In this document: in pieces, positions 34,774 to 44,300 of the stretch
Position numbering within the stretch: the first letter of the stretch is position 1
Layout: every line of letters starts with the position of its first letter
DNA from: Nocardia blacklockiae
Lineage (GTDB): Bacteria; Actinomycetota; Actinomycetes; Mycobacteriales; Mycobacteriaceae
Direction: 5' to 3'
Length of the DNA stretch: 64,000 bases
Assembly (NCBI RefSeq): GCF_015477355.1
Contig: NZ_JADLRJ010000014.1
Coordinates: 116,729-180,728, forward strand
Position numbers and translations under genes: made by a program
Notes under the pieces: model-generated
Told to the model about the DNA's origin: nothing
The model's database searches: none
What the model saw: only the letters and a program-made list of their open reading frames with translations

Positions 34774-35196
34774 TCAGTCCTCGGCGACCTGGACGGTGAC
34801 GTCGATGTTGCCGCGGGTGGCGTTCGAATACGGGCACACCTGGTGGGCCTTGTCGGCGAGTTCCTGCGCCTGCGCGCGGTCCAGGTGCGGGAGCGTCACC
34901 TCGAGGGTGACCTCGAGCTGGAAGCCGCCGCTGTCGTTCGGGCCGATGCCGACCCGCGCGCCGACGGCCGAGTCGGCGACATTCGCGCCGGCCTGCTTGG
35001 CGACCAGGCGCAGGGCCGAGTGGAAACACGCGGCGTAGCCCGCGGCGAACAGCTGCTCCGGATTGGTGCCCGCGCCGTCGCCGCCCATCTCCTTCGGGAT
35101 CGACAGGTCGACGTCGACCTTGCCGTCGGTGGTGCGGGCGTGGCCGTCGCGGCCGTCGCCGGTGGCCAGGGCCTCGGCGGTGTAGAGCGTCTTCAT
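34774..35196 (-). CDS. ohr: Organic hydroperoxide resistance protein Ohr
   Basis: A 140-residue thiol peroxidase. The redox Cys pair lies in GYAACFHSALRLVAKQAG and HQVCPYSNATRGNIDVTV, and NPEQLFAAGYAAC is the Ohr signature. It reduces organic and fatty-acid hydroperoxides using lipoyl thiols. It follows ohrR by one base, forming an operon. Confidence 0.96.
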   Translation of the reverse strand: MKTLYTAEALATGDGRDGHARTTDGKVDVDLSIPKEMGGDGAGTNPEQLFAAGYAACFHSALRLVAKQAGANVADSAVGARVGIGPNDSGGFQLEVTLEVTLPHLDRAQAQELADKAHQVCPYSNATRGNIDVTVQVAED

Positions 35197-35197
35197 C

Positions 35198-35647
35198 TCA
35201 GTTCTCCTTCGATCGGTTGTGCGTGGTCAGTGCGCGGGTCAAGCGGTGCAACGTGTCTCGCAGCTCCTCCAGCTCGGCGACGGGCATGCCGGCGGCGGCC
35301 GCCATGTCGGCGGGGAAGCCGCAGACCTCGTCGCGCAGGGCGCGGCCGCGGGCGGTGAGCCGGATCTCCACCCGCCGCTCGTCGGCCGCCGAGCGGGTGC
35401 GCTCCACGAGACCGGCCGCCTGCAACCGCTTCAGCAGCGGCGAGAGGGTGCCGGAATCGAGCGCGAGTTCCTCGCCCAGTTCGCCGACGCCGCGCTCGTC
35501 GCGCTCCCACAGCGCCAGCAACACCAGGTACTGCGGATAGGTCAGCCCCAGCGCCTCCAGCTTCGGCCGGTACGCCGCCGTCATCGCCCGCGAGGCGGCA
35601 TAGAGCGAGAAACACAGCTGCCGGTCGAGCGCCAACGGATCGGTCAT
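35198..35647 (-). CDS. ohrR: MarR family organic-hydroperoxide sensor OhrR
   Basis: A 149-residue repressor. The reactive Cys is in LDRQLCFSLYAASRAMT, as in OhrR of Bacillus and Streptomyces. The winged HTH follows (LGLTYPQYLVLLALWERDER, DSGTLSPLLKRLQAAGLVER). Oxidation of this Cys releases DNA and turns on ohr. A palindrome lies 17 bp upstream of the start. First gene of ohrR-ohr. Confidence 0.95.
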   Translation of the reverse strand: MTDPLALDRQLCFSLYAASRAMTAAYRPKLEALGLTYPQYLVLLALWERDERGVGELGEELALDSGTLSPLLKRLQAAGLVERTRSAADERRVEIRLTARGRALRDEVCGFPADMAAAAGMPVAELEELRDTLHRLTRALTTHNRSKEN

Positions 35648-35663
35648 GCCCAAGAATCTAGCC

Positions 35664-35684
35664 CACAACTAAGTTGTGCACAAC
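35664..35684. promoter_or_regulatory. OhrR operator
   Basis: CACAACTAAGTTGTG (35664-35678) is a perfect palindrome around one centre base, and it overlaps a second perfect palindrome GTTGTGCACAAC (35673-35684). The composition and position match known OhrR boxes; two overlapping dimer sites are possible. Confidence 0.85.
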
Positions 35685-35746
35685 CAATATGTCTGCGGCC
35701 TGCCACACGCTTCGATCCCGCGTGTTACGCGAGCAGGGCCTGCGTG

Positions 35747-37150
35747 TCAGCGCGGTGCTCGGGTCTCCGGTTCTGTAGAGGGGGACGCGGGGGTCGGGCA
35801 TTCGTTGGGGGCCGGGAGTCCTCGCAGGCGGGCGTCGAGCCAGTCGATCGCCCCCGGGAAGCCGGAGAGGAGGCCGATGACGTGTTCGCCGGGCACATTG
35901 CGCCAGACCGCGGGGACGCCCCGCGCGCACTGTTGGCGGTAGACCTCGCTCGGGCCCTCGGCGGGGATCCAGAAGTCGTGTGCCCCGTGGTAGATGAACA
36001 GGGGTGCGGCGGCTGTGCGGCCGGTCAGGTCGGACTGCCGGAAGATATCGCCCGCGATGTCGCTGCCGAGGGGATCGGCGACGTTGGCGCCCACCTCGAT
36101 CGGGATGCCGGTGACACCGAGCGGGCCGTTGCTGTCGCCGCAGGTGTCCTTGACCGGGGAGGTCGCGACCCATCGCGCCAGGTTGTTCAGCAAGCCCAGC
36201 GCCTCGGGATGCTCACGGGCCATCGCCACGGCGACGACCAGCAGGATCCCGGAGGCGATATTGCCGTTGAAATGCCTTGCCACGGCCCGGTAGTCGGTGA
36301 CCAGCCCGCCCATCGACGCGCCGACCAGCACGCCCGCGAGGTCCGGCGCGTACTCGTCGAGCAGCATGGTGGCCGCGTAGGAGGCGATCGCGCCGCCCGA
36401 GTAGCCGCCGACCGCGAAACGGCTCGCACCGAATTCGGCGGGCGCGCCGTTGCGCACGGCCCGCATCGCGTCGAGCACGACGTGGCCCGCGACGGTCGGC
36501 TCGGCATACGACATCCACGGGCCCTCGTGGTCGGGGATCAGCACCGCGTACCCGCGGCTCAGTCCCCACCACGTGGTGGGCGGGAACAGATCCCCGGCGG
36601 AGAACTTGCTGTGCGGGCCGTGCGCCAGCGCGTAGCCCGGCGTGCAGCGCAGGCCCAGCGAGTTGATCGGGATCGCGTTCACCAGCACCGGCCGGTCGCC
36701 CGGGGCCGTCCAGGGCGCGGCCGGGATCAGCAGCGTCGCGGTACCGAACGACGGCACACCCGACGCGGCGGTCGTCCGGAACTTCAGCAGCACCGCGCGC
36801 CGGATCGGCACCGCCGCCAGCAGCGCGGCCGTGGCCGTCACGTCGCGCTGCTCGACCAGTTCGCTGGGGAGCAGGTCGGCCAGGTTCGCGGGCCAGGAAT
36901 CGAAGATCGGGTCCCCGGCGGGCGGCGAGAGCACGGCCCGCCACAGCGCCGACAGCTCCGGCGACAGCGACGCCGAGGGCGGGGACGGCGCGGCCGGGAG
37001 CGCGGGCGGCGGGATGGTGTGATCGATCCAGTCCTGCAACGGGTTCGGGCCCGCGGCGGGCCCCTCGTCGGCGGCGGCCGGGTACCCGGTCAGCAGCGCG
37101 GCGGCCAGCACGCCCGCCAGCACGGTTCGTGTCCTCGTCGCGATTCTCAT
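35747..37150 (-). CDS. Secreted lipase (secretory lipase/LIP family)
   Basis: About 467 residues with a signal peptide (MRIATRTRTVLAGVLAAALL, cleavage near PAAADEG). The alpha/beta hydrolase core has IPDHEGPWMSYAEP, the elbow VGGYSGGAIAS (GxSxG), an acid-loop region YHGAHDFWIP and the His in VPGEHVIGLLSGFPG, as in the LIP family of fungal-type triacylglycerol lipases common in Nocardia and mycobacteria. An in-frame ATG at 37168 would add six residues. Likely exported to degrade host or environmental lipids. Confidence 0.88.
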   Translation of the reverse strand: MRIATRTRTVLAGVLAAALLTGYPAAADEGPAAGPNPLQDWIDHTIPPPALPAAPSPPSASLSPELSALWRAVLSPPAGDPIFDSWPANLADLLPSELVEQRDVTATAALLAAVPIRRAVLLKFRTTAASGVPSFGTATLLIPAAPWTAPGDRPVLVNAIPINSLGLRCTPGYALAHGPHSKFSAGDLFPPTTWWGLSRGYAVLIPDHEGPWMSYAEPTVAGHVVLDAMRAVRNGAPAEFGASRFAVGGYSGGAIASYAATMLLDEYAPDLAGVLVGASMGGLVTDYRAVARHFNGNIASGILLVVAVAMAREHPEALGLLNNLARWVATSPVKDTCGDSNGPLGVTGIPIEVGANVADPLGSDIAGDIFRQSDLTGRTAAAPLFIYHGAHDFWIPAEGPSEVYRQQCARGVPAVWRNVPGEHVIGLLSGFPGAIDWLDARLRGLPAPNECPTPASPSTEPETRAPR

Positions 37151-37373
37151 CGACCGTTGTCCTCGCACATTGCGCCATCCTCACCTGTGGTCGCGCAGGG
37201 GACGGACCGGCTCGCCGAGCCGATGGAATTTCGCTGGCCCCCTCGCGCCCACCGTAGGCAAACACCGCGTGAACAGCGCGTTCACCGACGAATCCCGGAG
37301 ATCTCACCGCCCGTCCCGATCGGCTTGGGGTGCGGCCACAATTGTTTCGCGCACACAACGGCACGGTGCGCGC

Positions 37374-37404
37374 TTGACCTGGAGTTCTCTCCAGGTCGTA
37401 GCGT
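37374..37404 (+). promoter_or_regulatory. MerR-architecture promoter with dyad operator
   Basis: -35 TTGACC (37374-37379) and -10 TAGCGT (37399-37404) are 19 bp apart, the abnormal spacing that MerR activators correct. Between and over them lies a perfect dyad, GACCTGGAG (37376-37384) and CTCCAGGTC (37389-37397), with a 4-nt centre. It reads into the F420-type oxidoreductase gene 39 bp downstream. No merR gene is adjacent. Confidence 0.85.
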
Positions 37405-37443
37405 GCTCGTCGACAGTTTCGGAACGAACAGCGGGAGAACCCG

Positions 37444-38316
37444 ATGGAGCTCGGATTCCACGTACCGATTTTCGACATCGACGGCGGCACCCCGGCCATC
37501 GCCGGAGAACTGGCCCGGGTCGGCGCGGCGGCGGAAGCCTCCGGCGCGACCTGGCTGTCGTTCATGGACCACTACTTCCAGATCGCGCCGACCGGCCTGC
37601 CACCGGAGGCGAACATGCTGGAGGGGTACACCACGCTCGGCTTCCTGGCCGCGCACACCTCGACCATCGACCTCGGGCTGCTGGTCACCGGCGTGACCTA
37701 CCGGCACCCGGGCCTGCTGGCCAAGATCGTCACCACCCTCGACGTGCTGTCCGGCGGCCGCGCCACGCTGGGCATCGGCGCGGCCTGGTTCGACCGCGAG
37801 CACCACGGGCTGGGCGTGCCGTTCCCGCCGATCGCGGAGCGGTTCGAGCGGCTCGAGGAGACGCTGCGCATCTGCGCGCAGATGTGGGACCCGGCCGACA
37901 ACGGGCCGTTCGACGGCAAGCACTACCGGCTGGCCGAGACCCTGTGCTCGCCACAGCCGATCAACCGGCCGAAGGTGCTGATCGGCGGGGCCGGCGAACG
38001 CAAGACGCTGCGGCTGGTCGCGCAGTACGGCGACGCCTGCAACCTGTTCGCCTCCGCGCCGGAGGACGTGCGGCACAAGCTCGACGTGCTGCGCCGTCAC
38101 TGCGACGACGTGCAGCGCGACTACGGCGAGATCCGCAAGACCGTGCTCGCCAACAACCCGCGCCCGACCCCCGAGACGCGCGACGAATTCGTCCGTGCCA
38201 TGGCCGATTACGCGAAGCTCGGCATCGACGCCGTGATCGTCACCCCGACCACCGGGTCGCCCGCGGCGTGGATCGAGGGCATGGCGCCGGCCGTGCCGCA
38301 GCTCGCCGACCTCTGA
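37444..38316 (+). CDS. LLM class F420-dependent oxidoreductase
   Basis: A 290-residue luciferase-like TIM barrel: MELGFHVPIFDIDGGTPA, WLSFMDHYFQIAP, TSTIDLGLLVTGVTYRHPGL, ATLGIGAAWFDREHHGLGVP and PKVLIGGAGERKTLRLVAQY. This pattern is that of the F420-dependent LLM subgroup of mycobacteria rather than FMN luciferases. It probably transfers hydride to or from an unknown small molecule. The promoter suggests activation by a MerR-family regulator elsewhere in the genome. Confidence 0.88.
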   Translation: MELGFHVPIFDIDGGTPAIAGELARVGAAAEASGATWLSFMDHYFQIAPTGLPPEANMLEGYTTLGFLAAHTSTIDLGLLVTGVTYRHPGLLAKIVTTLDVLSGGRATLGIGAAWFDREHHGLGVPFPPIAERFERLEETLRICAQMWDPADNGPFDGKHYRLAETLCSPQPINRPKVLIGGAGERKTLRLVAQYGDACNLFASAPEDVRHKLDVLRRHCDDVQRDYGEIRKTVLANNPRPTPETRDEFVRAMADYAKLGIDAVIVTPTTGSPAAWIEGMAPAVPQLADL

Positions 38317-38345
38317 CCGGTCCGCGACGATCCGGCACCCGGTCG

Positions 38346-38375
38346 CGGCCGTCGGCCTGCACGGGCCGACGGCCG
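38346..38375. terminator. Bidirectional hairpin terminator
   Basis: CGGCCGTCGGCC (38346-38357) pairs perfectly over 12 bp with 38364-38375 around the loop TGCACG, between the converging oxidoreductase and Nudix genes. Confidence 0.8.
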
Positions 38376-38398
38376 TGAAACCTTGCGGCGCAGGCGGA

Positions 38399-38842
38399 TC
38401 AGCGGCCGACCAGGTCTCCGTAGGTGTCGAGGATCTTGCGGATGGACGAGGTGACGTGCAGCTCGTCGGTCAGCGGGGCCCACACGTACCCGGCGTGCGC
38501 GCTCAGCACGATCGGCCCGGTGGCCGCCACGTCCACCACGAAATGCAGCCGCCGCACCGGCTTGCCCGCCGGGGACAGATAGTCGAAGTCGCCGACGTGC
38601 GCGCCGATGTTCGTGACCGTCAGCCCCGTCTCCTCGCGCACACCCCGGATCAGCGCCCCGGCCACCGACTCCCCCGGTTCCACGGTGGCGCCGGGCAACT
38701 TGCGGGTGGGCACGATGGGCCCGGTGCTGTGCGGTTCCAGTAGCAGTACCTCACCCCCGCGCGCGATGATCGCGCCGACCCGCAGACCCACACCGTCCCG
38801 TTCGCCGCGCGGAAGCACCTCGTCGAACATCGAAACCGACAT
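38399..38842 (-). CDS. Nudix hydrolase
   Basis: A 147-residue pyrophosphohydrolase. The Nudix box GATVEPGESVAGALIRGVRE then ETGL keeps the REExxEE-type metal ligands. EVLLLEPHSTGPIVPTRKLP precedes it. The substrate (nucleotide or nucleotide sugar) is unknown. Converges with the LLM gene. From 38843 to 39136 no gene is supported. Confidence 0.9.
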   Translation of the reverse strand: MSVSMFDEVLPRGERDGVGLRVGAIIARGGEVLLLEPHSTGPIVPTRKLPGATVEPGESVAGALIRGVREETGLTVTNIGAHVGDFDYLSPAGKPVRRLHFVVDVAATGPIVLSAHAGYVWAPLTDELHVTSSIRKILDTYGDLVGR

Positions 38843-39136
38843 CGGCGAATTCACCAACCTTCGATCAGGCCGAACGCCGCGGGACAGTCCGCGGCGACCC
38901 TTAGATATTACCGTGAGGTGACCGCCGCATGACGCGCAGTGCCACGACGAACCTGATCGCCGACCGCGAAAACGGTGTCGCGGATCACACTTCGCCCGGT
39001 CTTCCCGTTGTGCACCCGGCAATCTCCCGGCCACCGGATTTTGTGAACAGTCGCAGCGATCTCCGATTCGCGCCCGCCGCACCGCGGGCGGCCGCTTGAA
39101 TCCACGGCATCCCGCCCAGGCGCGACAGGAGGGCTC

Positions 39137-39814
39137 GTGCGCACCGCATTCCGTGACCCGGGGATCCCCGACGGCGAGAAATCGGTCTACCGCGTGGGTT
39201 TCACGGATCGGCCGGAGCGTTTCGAACTGGCGAGCGTGGTGACGCGGGAGCCCGACGGCTACCGTTCGACCGCCGAGGCCCGGGTCGGCGCCGATCTCAC
39301 GATGACCGTCGAGCAGCGGTTCGGCAGCCACGGCGGCTGGCTGCGCGCGGAGAGCTACCGCGCCGAGACCCGCTCCGGCGACACGGTGGTGTCCCGCGAG
39401 GAGGCGCGGTTCGTCGACACCGCCCACCTGCAGTTCGACGGCGTCGTCCCGTTCCCGGCGAACGTGATGCCGCTGCTCGGCGGCCTGACGCTACTGCGCG
39501 GCCTGGACTTCACCGAGGGCGCCGCCGAATCCCTGGACCTGTGGCTGGCGTTCTCCATGCACTGGCCGCTGACCACGCGGGTCGGCAAGCAGACCACGCT
39601 GGAGGTGCCCGCGGGCCGCACCACGTGCCGGCCGGTGCGGTTGCGCCCGGGTTTCGCGCACGTGAACACGTTGCTGGACAAGGTGATCGGCGGTCTGGTG
39701 CCGCCGTCGGTGGCCTATTTCGACGTCGCGCCGCCGCACCGGCTGGTGCAGTTGAGCTTTCCGACCGAACCGCTGCCGTCTTCGTTACGCGGGCTGGTGG
39801 AGCTCGTCGCGTAG
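39137..39814 (+). CDS. Conserved hypothetical protein (DUF3108-like)
   Basis: A 225-residue, beta-rich protein without signal peptide. The segments RVGFTDRPERFELASVVTRE, DLTMTVEQRFGSHGGWLRAE and YFDVAPPHRLVQLSFPTEPL resemble the DUF3108-type fold, though I am not certain. Its last 30 nt overlap the 3' end of the converging papA-like gene. The reason for its position next to the lipid cluster is unknown. Confidence 0.65.
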   Translation: MRTAFRDPGIPDGEKSVYRVGFTDRPERFELASVVTREPDGYRSTAEARVGADLTMTVEQRFGSHGGWLRAESYRAETRSGDTVVSREEARFVDTAHLQFDGVVPFPANVMPLLGGLTLLRGLDFTEGAAESLDLWLAFSMHWPLTTRVGKQTTLEVPAGRTTCRPVRLRPGFAHVNTLLDKVIGGLVPPSVAYFDVAPPHRLVQLSFPTEPLPSSLRGLVELVA

Positions 39815-41194
39815 CATCGCGACGAACACCGACTTCATCGCGGCCACATACCTTTCCACCGATTCGTGCGCCACCGGGGTGTCGGGGTAGATGACGCTCA
39901 GCGTGGTCTCCTCGGGGAAGCGATTGATCCAGATGAGCACCTCCTCCGAGGCCGCCCGGTTGGCGTAGATGCCGCCGGTCACCTCCCCGAAGAATTCGTG
40001 CCCGACGAATTCGCGCGCGTCCACGAACGAGATCATCGGCGTCGCCCAGCCCGGCCCGGCCTTGATCTCCGAATCGGGCGGCAACAGCTCCACGACGCGA
40101 TGAAAGGACGTGGGAGCCAGCCGGATACCGTTCTCGTAGGCGCGCTGCGCGACGGTCAGGGCGCGGGTGGCCGGCATGGTCGGGCTCATCGGGAACGCGA
40201 CCGGCACCAGGGTCACGTACCAGCCCACCGACGCCCGTTCCGCGGCGGAGGTGCGGGTGCTGACCGGCGTCATGCCGAAGTAGTAGTCACTGCCGACGAG
40301 GTCGCGCTCGGCCAGCGCCGCGGCGGCGAAGGCGCCGCCGACGAAGTCCGCGTCGTGGGCGCGGCAGAGCTCCTCGAAACGGTCGGCCTCGACCTTGTCC
40401 AGCAGTCGCACGCTGCGGTGCGCGCTGCGGTTGTAGATGTCGGTGCGCTTGCCGAGATCCAACGGGAACGACGGCAGCTTGCCGTCGTTGCCGCGCAACA
40501 GTTCCAGCCATTTGCGGACGCCGGGCGAGGACAGCGTCATCTGCCCGGTGTACGCGCGCTCGGCCGTGCAGTAGTCGAGATAGCTTGCCGCCGGGGCCAT
40601 CTCGTCGGAGCCTTCCCACACCTCGGCCGCGTACAGCTGGGCCAGGTCGAAGCACGAGATGTATTGGCCCAGCCCGTCGGTGTGCAGATGGTCGGCGGCC
40701 AGATAGACGGTGGTCGACTCGCCGTGCGCGATGGCGCCGAAGGTGAAGCAGTCCCATTGGAACGGTCCGGGTGTCGTCTTCTGCACGTGCTCGCGGATCG
40801 CGCCCGGGTCGTCGATGTGGCCGTAGTCGACCGGTACGAAATTCACCGCGTCCGCCGGAACCAGGTGCCGCCGCACCGTTCCCCGCGCGTCGATGTCGAA
40901 CCAGGTGCGAAAGGTGTCGTGGCGCAACAGGAACGCGTTGATCACCCGGGTCATCGCGGCCGGATCCAGGTCGGCCGTGGGTATCTCGGCGGTCACCAGG
41001 CACAGGCCGGAGAAGCGGAAGTCCGCCGCAGCGTGCCGGTCGGCCAGGAGTAGGTACTGTTCCTGCTGGTGCGACGGCGGAGACGGGTGCACCGGCGCCC
41101 GCGCCGCCCGCTCCACCGATTCCGGCGCGGCCACCCAGGTGACCAGCCGACCGGGGGCGGGCTCCCATTCGTCGATCAGCCCGAAATTGACCAC
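39785..41194 (-). CDS. papA: PapA-like polyketide-associated acyltransferase (condensation fold)
   Basis: A 469-residue acyltransferase from a GTG with AGAGG upstream. LAADHLHTDGLGQYI is the active-site motif HHxxxDG with the first His replaced by Asp and the catalytic second His kept; the floor-loop motif appears as SVGWYVTLVPVAFPM. Mycobacterial PapA1/A2/A3 transfer PKS-bound or CoA acyl chains to trehalose. It lies 131 bp downstream of the PKS on the same strand, so it probably unloads the PKS product. The acceptor is unknown. Confidence 0.9.
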   Translation of the reverse strand: MVNFGLIDEWEPAPGRLVTWVAAPESVERAARAPVHPSPPSHQQEQYLLLADRHAAADFRFSGLCLVTAEIPTADLDPAAMTRVINAFLLRHDTFRTWFDIDARGTVRRHLVPADAVNFVPVDYGHIDDPGAIREHVQKTTPGPFQWDCFTFGAIAHGESTTVYLAADHLHTDGLGQYISCFDLAQLYAAEVWEGSDEMAPAASYLDYCTAERAYTGQMTLSSPGVRKWLELLRGNDGKLPSFPLDLGKRTDIYNRSAHRSVRLLDKVEADRFEELCRAHDADFVGGAFAAAALAERDLVGSDYYFGMTPVSTRTSAAERASVGWYVTLVPVAFPMSPTMPATRALTVAQRAYENGIRLAPTSFHRVVELLPPDSEIKAGPGWATPMISFVDAREFVGHEFFGEVTGGIYANRAASEEVLIWINRFPEETTLSVIYPDTPVAHESVERYVAAMKSVFVAMLRDELHQPA

Positions 41195-41325
41195 GGCGAA
41201 AACCTCTATTCGTCGAGAAGCGGACGGTGTTGTCGTTCGGCGTCCCGCCCCGGACCGCAGTGTCGGCTCGAAACCTGCCGAGCGACACCGTGATCCGGGA
41301 CGGGCGTGTGTGCGTTGGCCGGTCG

Positions 41326-44300
41326 CTATCCGACCGTCGTGGCGACGGCACCTGCCACCGCGCCCTGAGCACCGTTGCTCCCGCCACCGTTCGTCGCGGA
41401 CCCGTTGCCGCCCGAGCCGTTGCTCGCCGCCCCCTCGGCCGCGGGCTCGGCGAGGCCCGTCACCGCAGGCACGGCCTGCGCCTGTCCCGGCTCGTGCGCG
41501 AGGATCAGCTCGGCCACCTTCGGTCCGGCCTGTTCCAGGCTGAACGACCGGCCCATCTGCAACGACATCAGGTCGATGCCGAGGGTCTTGGTGACGCGGG
41601 CGCCCAGCTCCACGGCCATCAGCGAGTCCAGGCCCAGTTCGGGCACGGGGACGGTCATGTCGATGGACTCCACCGGCACACCCATCACGACCGCCAGTTC
41701 CTCGGCCATCTTGCGCGCGACGAACGGGCCGCGCTTGTGCTCCTCCATCGCCGCCAGCTCGGCGTGCAGCTGGGCCAGTTCGGAGGTGTCCTTGGCCGAG
41801 GCCTGCGCCAGCGCGACGGTGCGCCCGGTGCGCGTCAGCTGCGGGAAGGTGCCGGTGAGCTTGGCCCAGTCGGTCGGGATGATCGCCGCCCGGGTCGCCC
41901 CGAGCCGCAGCGTCTGCTCCATGTAGGCGGTGGCGTCGGACATGTCGATGGGCCCGAAGCCGACCAGGTCGAGGTACTTGACCGCGGTCTCGTCGGCCGC
42001 CATGCCGCCCGTCGCGCCGGACAGGTGGCCCCACCCGATGGTCAGCGCCCGCTCGCCGGCGCGCGCCCACTGCTCGGCCAGCTGCTCGACCGCGACATTG
42101 GCCGCGCAGTAACTGAATTGGCCGTAGATGCCGTACATGGAACCGCCGGAGGAGTACAGCACGAACATGTCCAGTTCGATGCCCGCGGCCTCGACGGCGT
42201 CGTGCACCGCGCGGGCGCCGTGCACCTTCGGCAGGTACACCTTGGCCAGCTGTTCGTGCTCCAGCTTGCTGATGCGGTTGTCGGCCACCGCGCCGGCCGC
42301 GTGGAACACCCCGCGCAGCGGATGCTCCGGGCTGTGCACCCGGGCCACCATCGCCGCGACGGCCTCGCGGTCGGTCACGTCGACGCGCTCCTCGATCACC
42401 TCGACGCCGACCGTGCGCCAGGCCTCGAGCTGCCGGCGCGCCTCCTCGGTGGTCGCGCCGCCGCGGCCCAGCAGCACCAGCCGGCGGGCGCCGCGCAGCG
42501 TCAGCCAGCGGCCGGTGGCCAGGCCGAACCCGCCGAACCCGCCGGTGACGAGATAGGTTGCGTCGCCGCGGATCTCGACGTCGGGCAGGTAGGGCCGCAC
42601 CGGCGGCTCCGGCGAGTCGATGCGCAGCGCGATCCGGGTCAGCCCGGTCGAGCGGATGGTCTCCTCGAAGGCCTTGCCGACCTCGTGGGTCTCGAACATC
42701 CGGTACGGCAGCGGCTGATAGGTGCCGTCGGACACCTTCTCGTACACCCGCTGCAGCAGGTTCGCCAGCCGCTGCGGGCGCACCGCCACCAGGCGGTCCA
42801 GGTCCATCGAGTAGTAGGCGACGTTCTTGTCGAAGTTCGCCAGCTCCAGCACGCCGCCGGTGTAGATGTCGGCCTTGCCGACCTCCACGATCCGCCCGAA
42901 TTCCGCGACCGCGTTGAAGTTCTGCCGCAGGATCTCCCCGGGCGCGCTGCTGAGCACCACCTCGACGCCCTGCCCGCCGGTCAGCTCGAGCACGTCGTCG
43001 ACGAAGTTCAGCGAGCGCGAGTTCAGCGCGTGGTCCGCGCCCAGCGACAGCACGTGCGCGCGCCGCTCCTCGGTGCTCGCGGTGCCGATGATGCGCGCGC
43101 CGTGCGCCTTGGCGACCTGGATGGCGGCCGTACCGACGCCGCCCGCGGCGCCGTGGATGAGCACCGTCTCGCCGGGTTCGAGCCGGGCCAGGTCGAGCAA
43201 GCCGTACTCGGCGGTGCCGAAGGCGATGGTGCTGGTGCAGTAGCCGGGGTCGGCGTCGGGGGGCAGGACGACCGCCAGCTGACGGTCCACGATGGCGTAG
43301 CGGCGCATCATGCCCTTGGCCGCGACCGCGACCAGGTCGCCCACCGCGACGTCGGTGACGTCCGCCCCGACCCGCACCACGGTGCCGACGCCCTCCATGC
43401 CGGGCACGGTGCCGAAGTACGTCGGCGCCAGCTCGCGCTCGCCGAGCAGGCCGATGACCTTGAGCGGGTCCTTGTAGTTCAACCCGATCACCTGCATCCG
43501 GACCTCGATCTCGCCGGGTTCCGGTGCGCGGCGCGGACATTCGCGCCACGCCAGTGCCGACAGCAGCCGGGTGCGCGGCAGCTCCAGCGTGAAGTTGGCC
43601 TCGGGATCGGTCAGCGGGGCGGCGGTGTCCAGCGCCTCGAGCCGGTCCGGCAGCGGCTTGGTCACCACCGGGACCCAGCGGACGCCGTCGCGCAGCAGCA
43701 CCTCGTCGGAGTTGTCGAGCGAGAACGCGCCCGGCACAGCCAGTTCCGCCACCAGATCGGCGATCGGGGTCTCGGGCTCCACGTCGATCAGCCGCCACCG
43801 CAGCGGCGTCTGCTCGTTGAGCAGCACCCGGCGCGCGCCCGCCAGCGCGGCCTGCCCGGTGTCGGGCGGGATCGGGCTCTCCGGCAGGCTGAACGCCCGC
43901 TCGGTGACCAGGGTGGCGTGCACCGACCCGTCGCCGAACACGCTCTGCGGCGACTCCCCCTCCACGGGTGGGTTGGCGAATTCGTCCACGGCGACGGCGA
44001 GGCGCTTGAGGGTCCACAGCGCGCCGAGGTCGTCGGCGGTGTCGCCGGCCACCAGGCACACGTGCACGCGCTGGGTGTCGTCGGCCTTGGCGGCGGCCAG
44101 GTTCGCCACCAGGCCGGCCTCCAATTCCGGGTCACTCGGGTCGGCGAGGTAGAGCCGCGAGCCCGGCAGCGCGGCGGCGAGTTCGCCTGCGCGGCCGCTG
44201 TTTCCGAGCGCGACGACCACGATGCTGGCCGTGCCCGCGTCGCGCAGCGCAGCCGGGTCGACGGGGTCGCGCTGTTCCATGGTGTCGCCGTAGTAGAAGT

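Noticed and set aside
37444-38316. F420-type oxidoreductase as the SsuD partner of the ssuBAC-like importer
   Set aside because: It is 9 kb away with its own MerR-type promoter and has F420-subgroup rather than FMN sulfonate-monooxygenase features.
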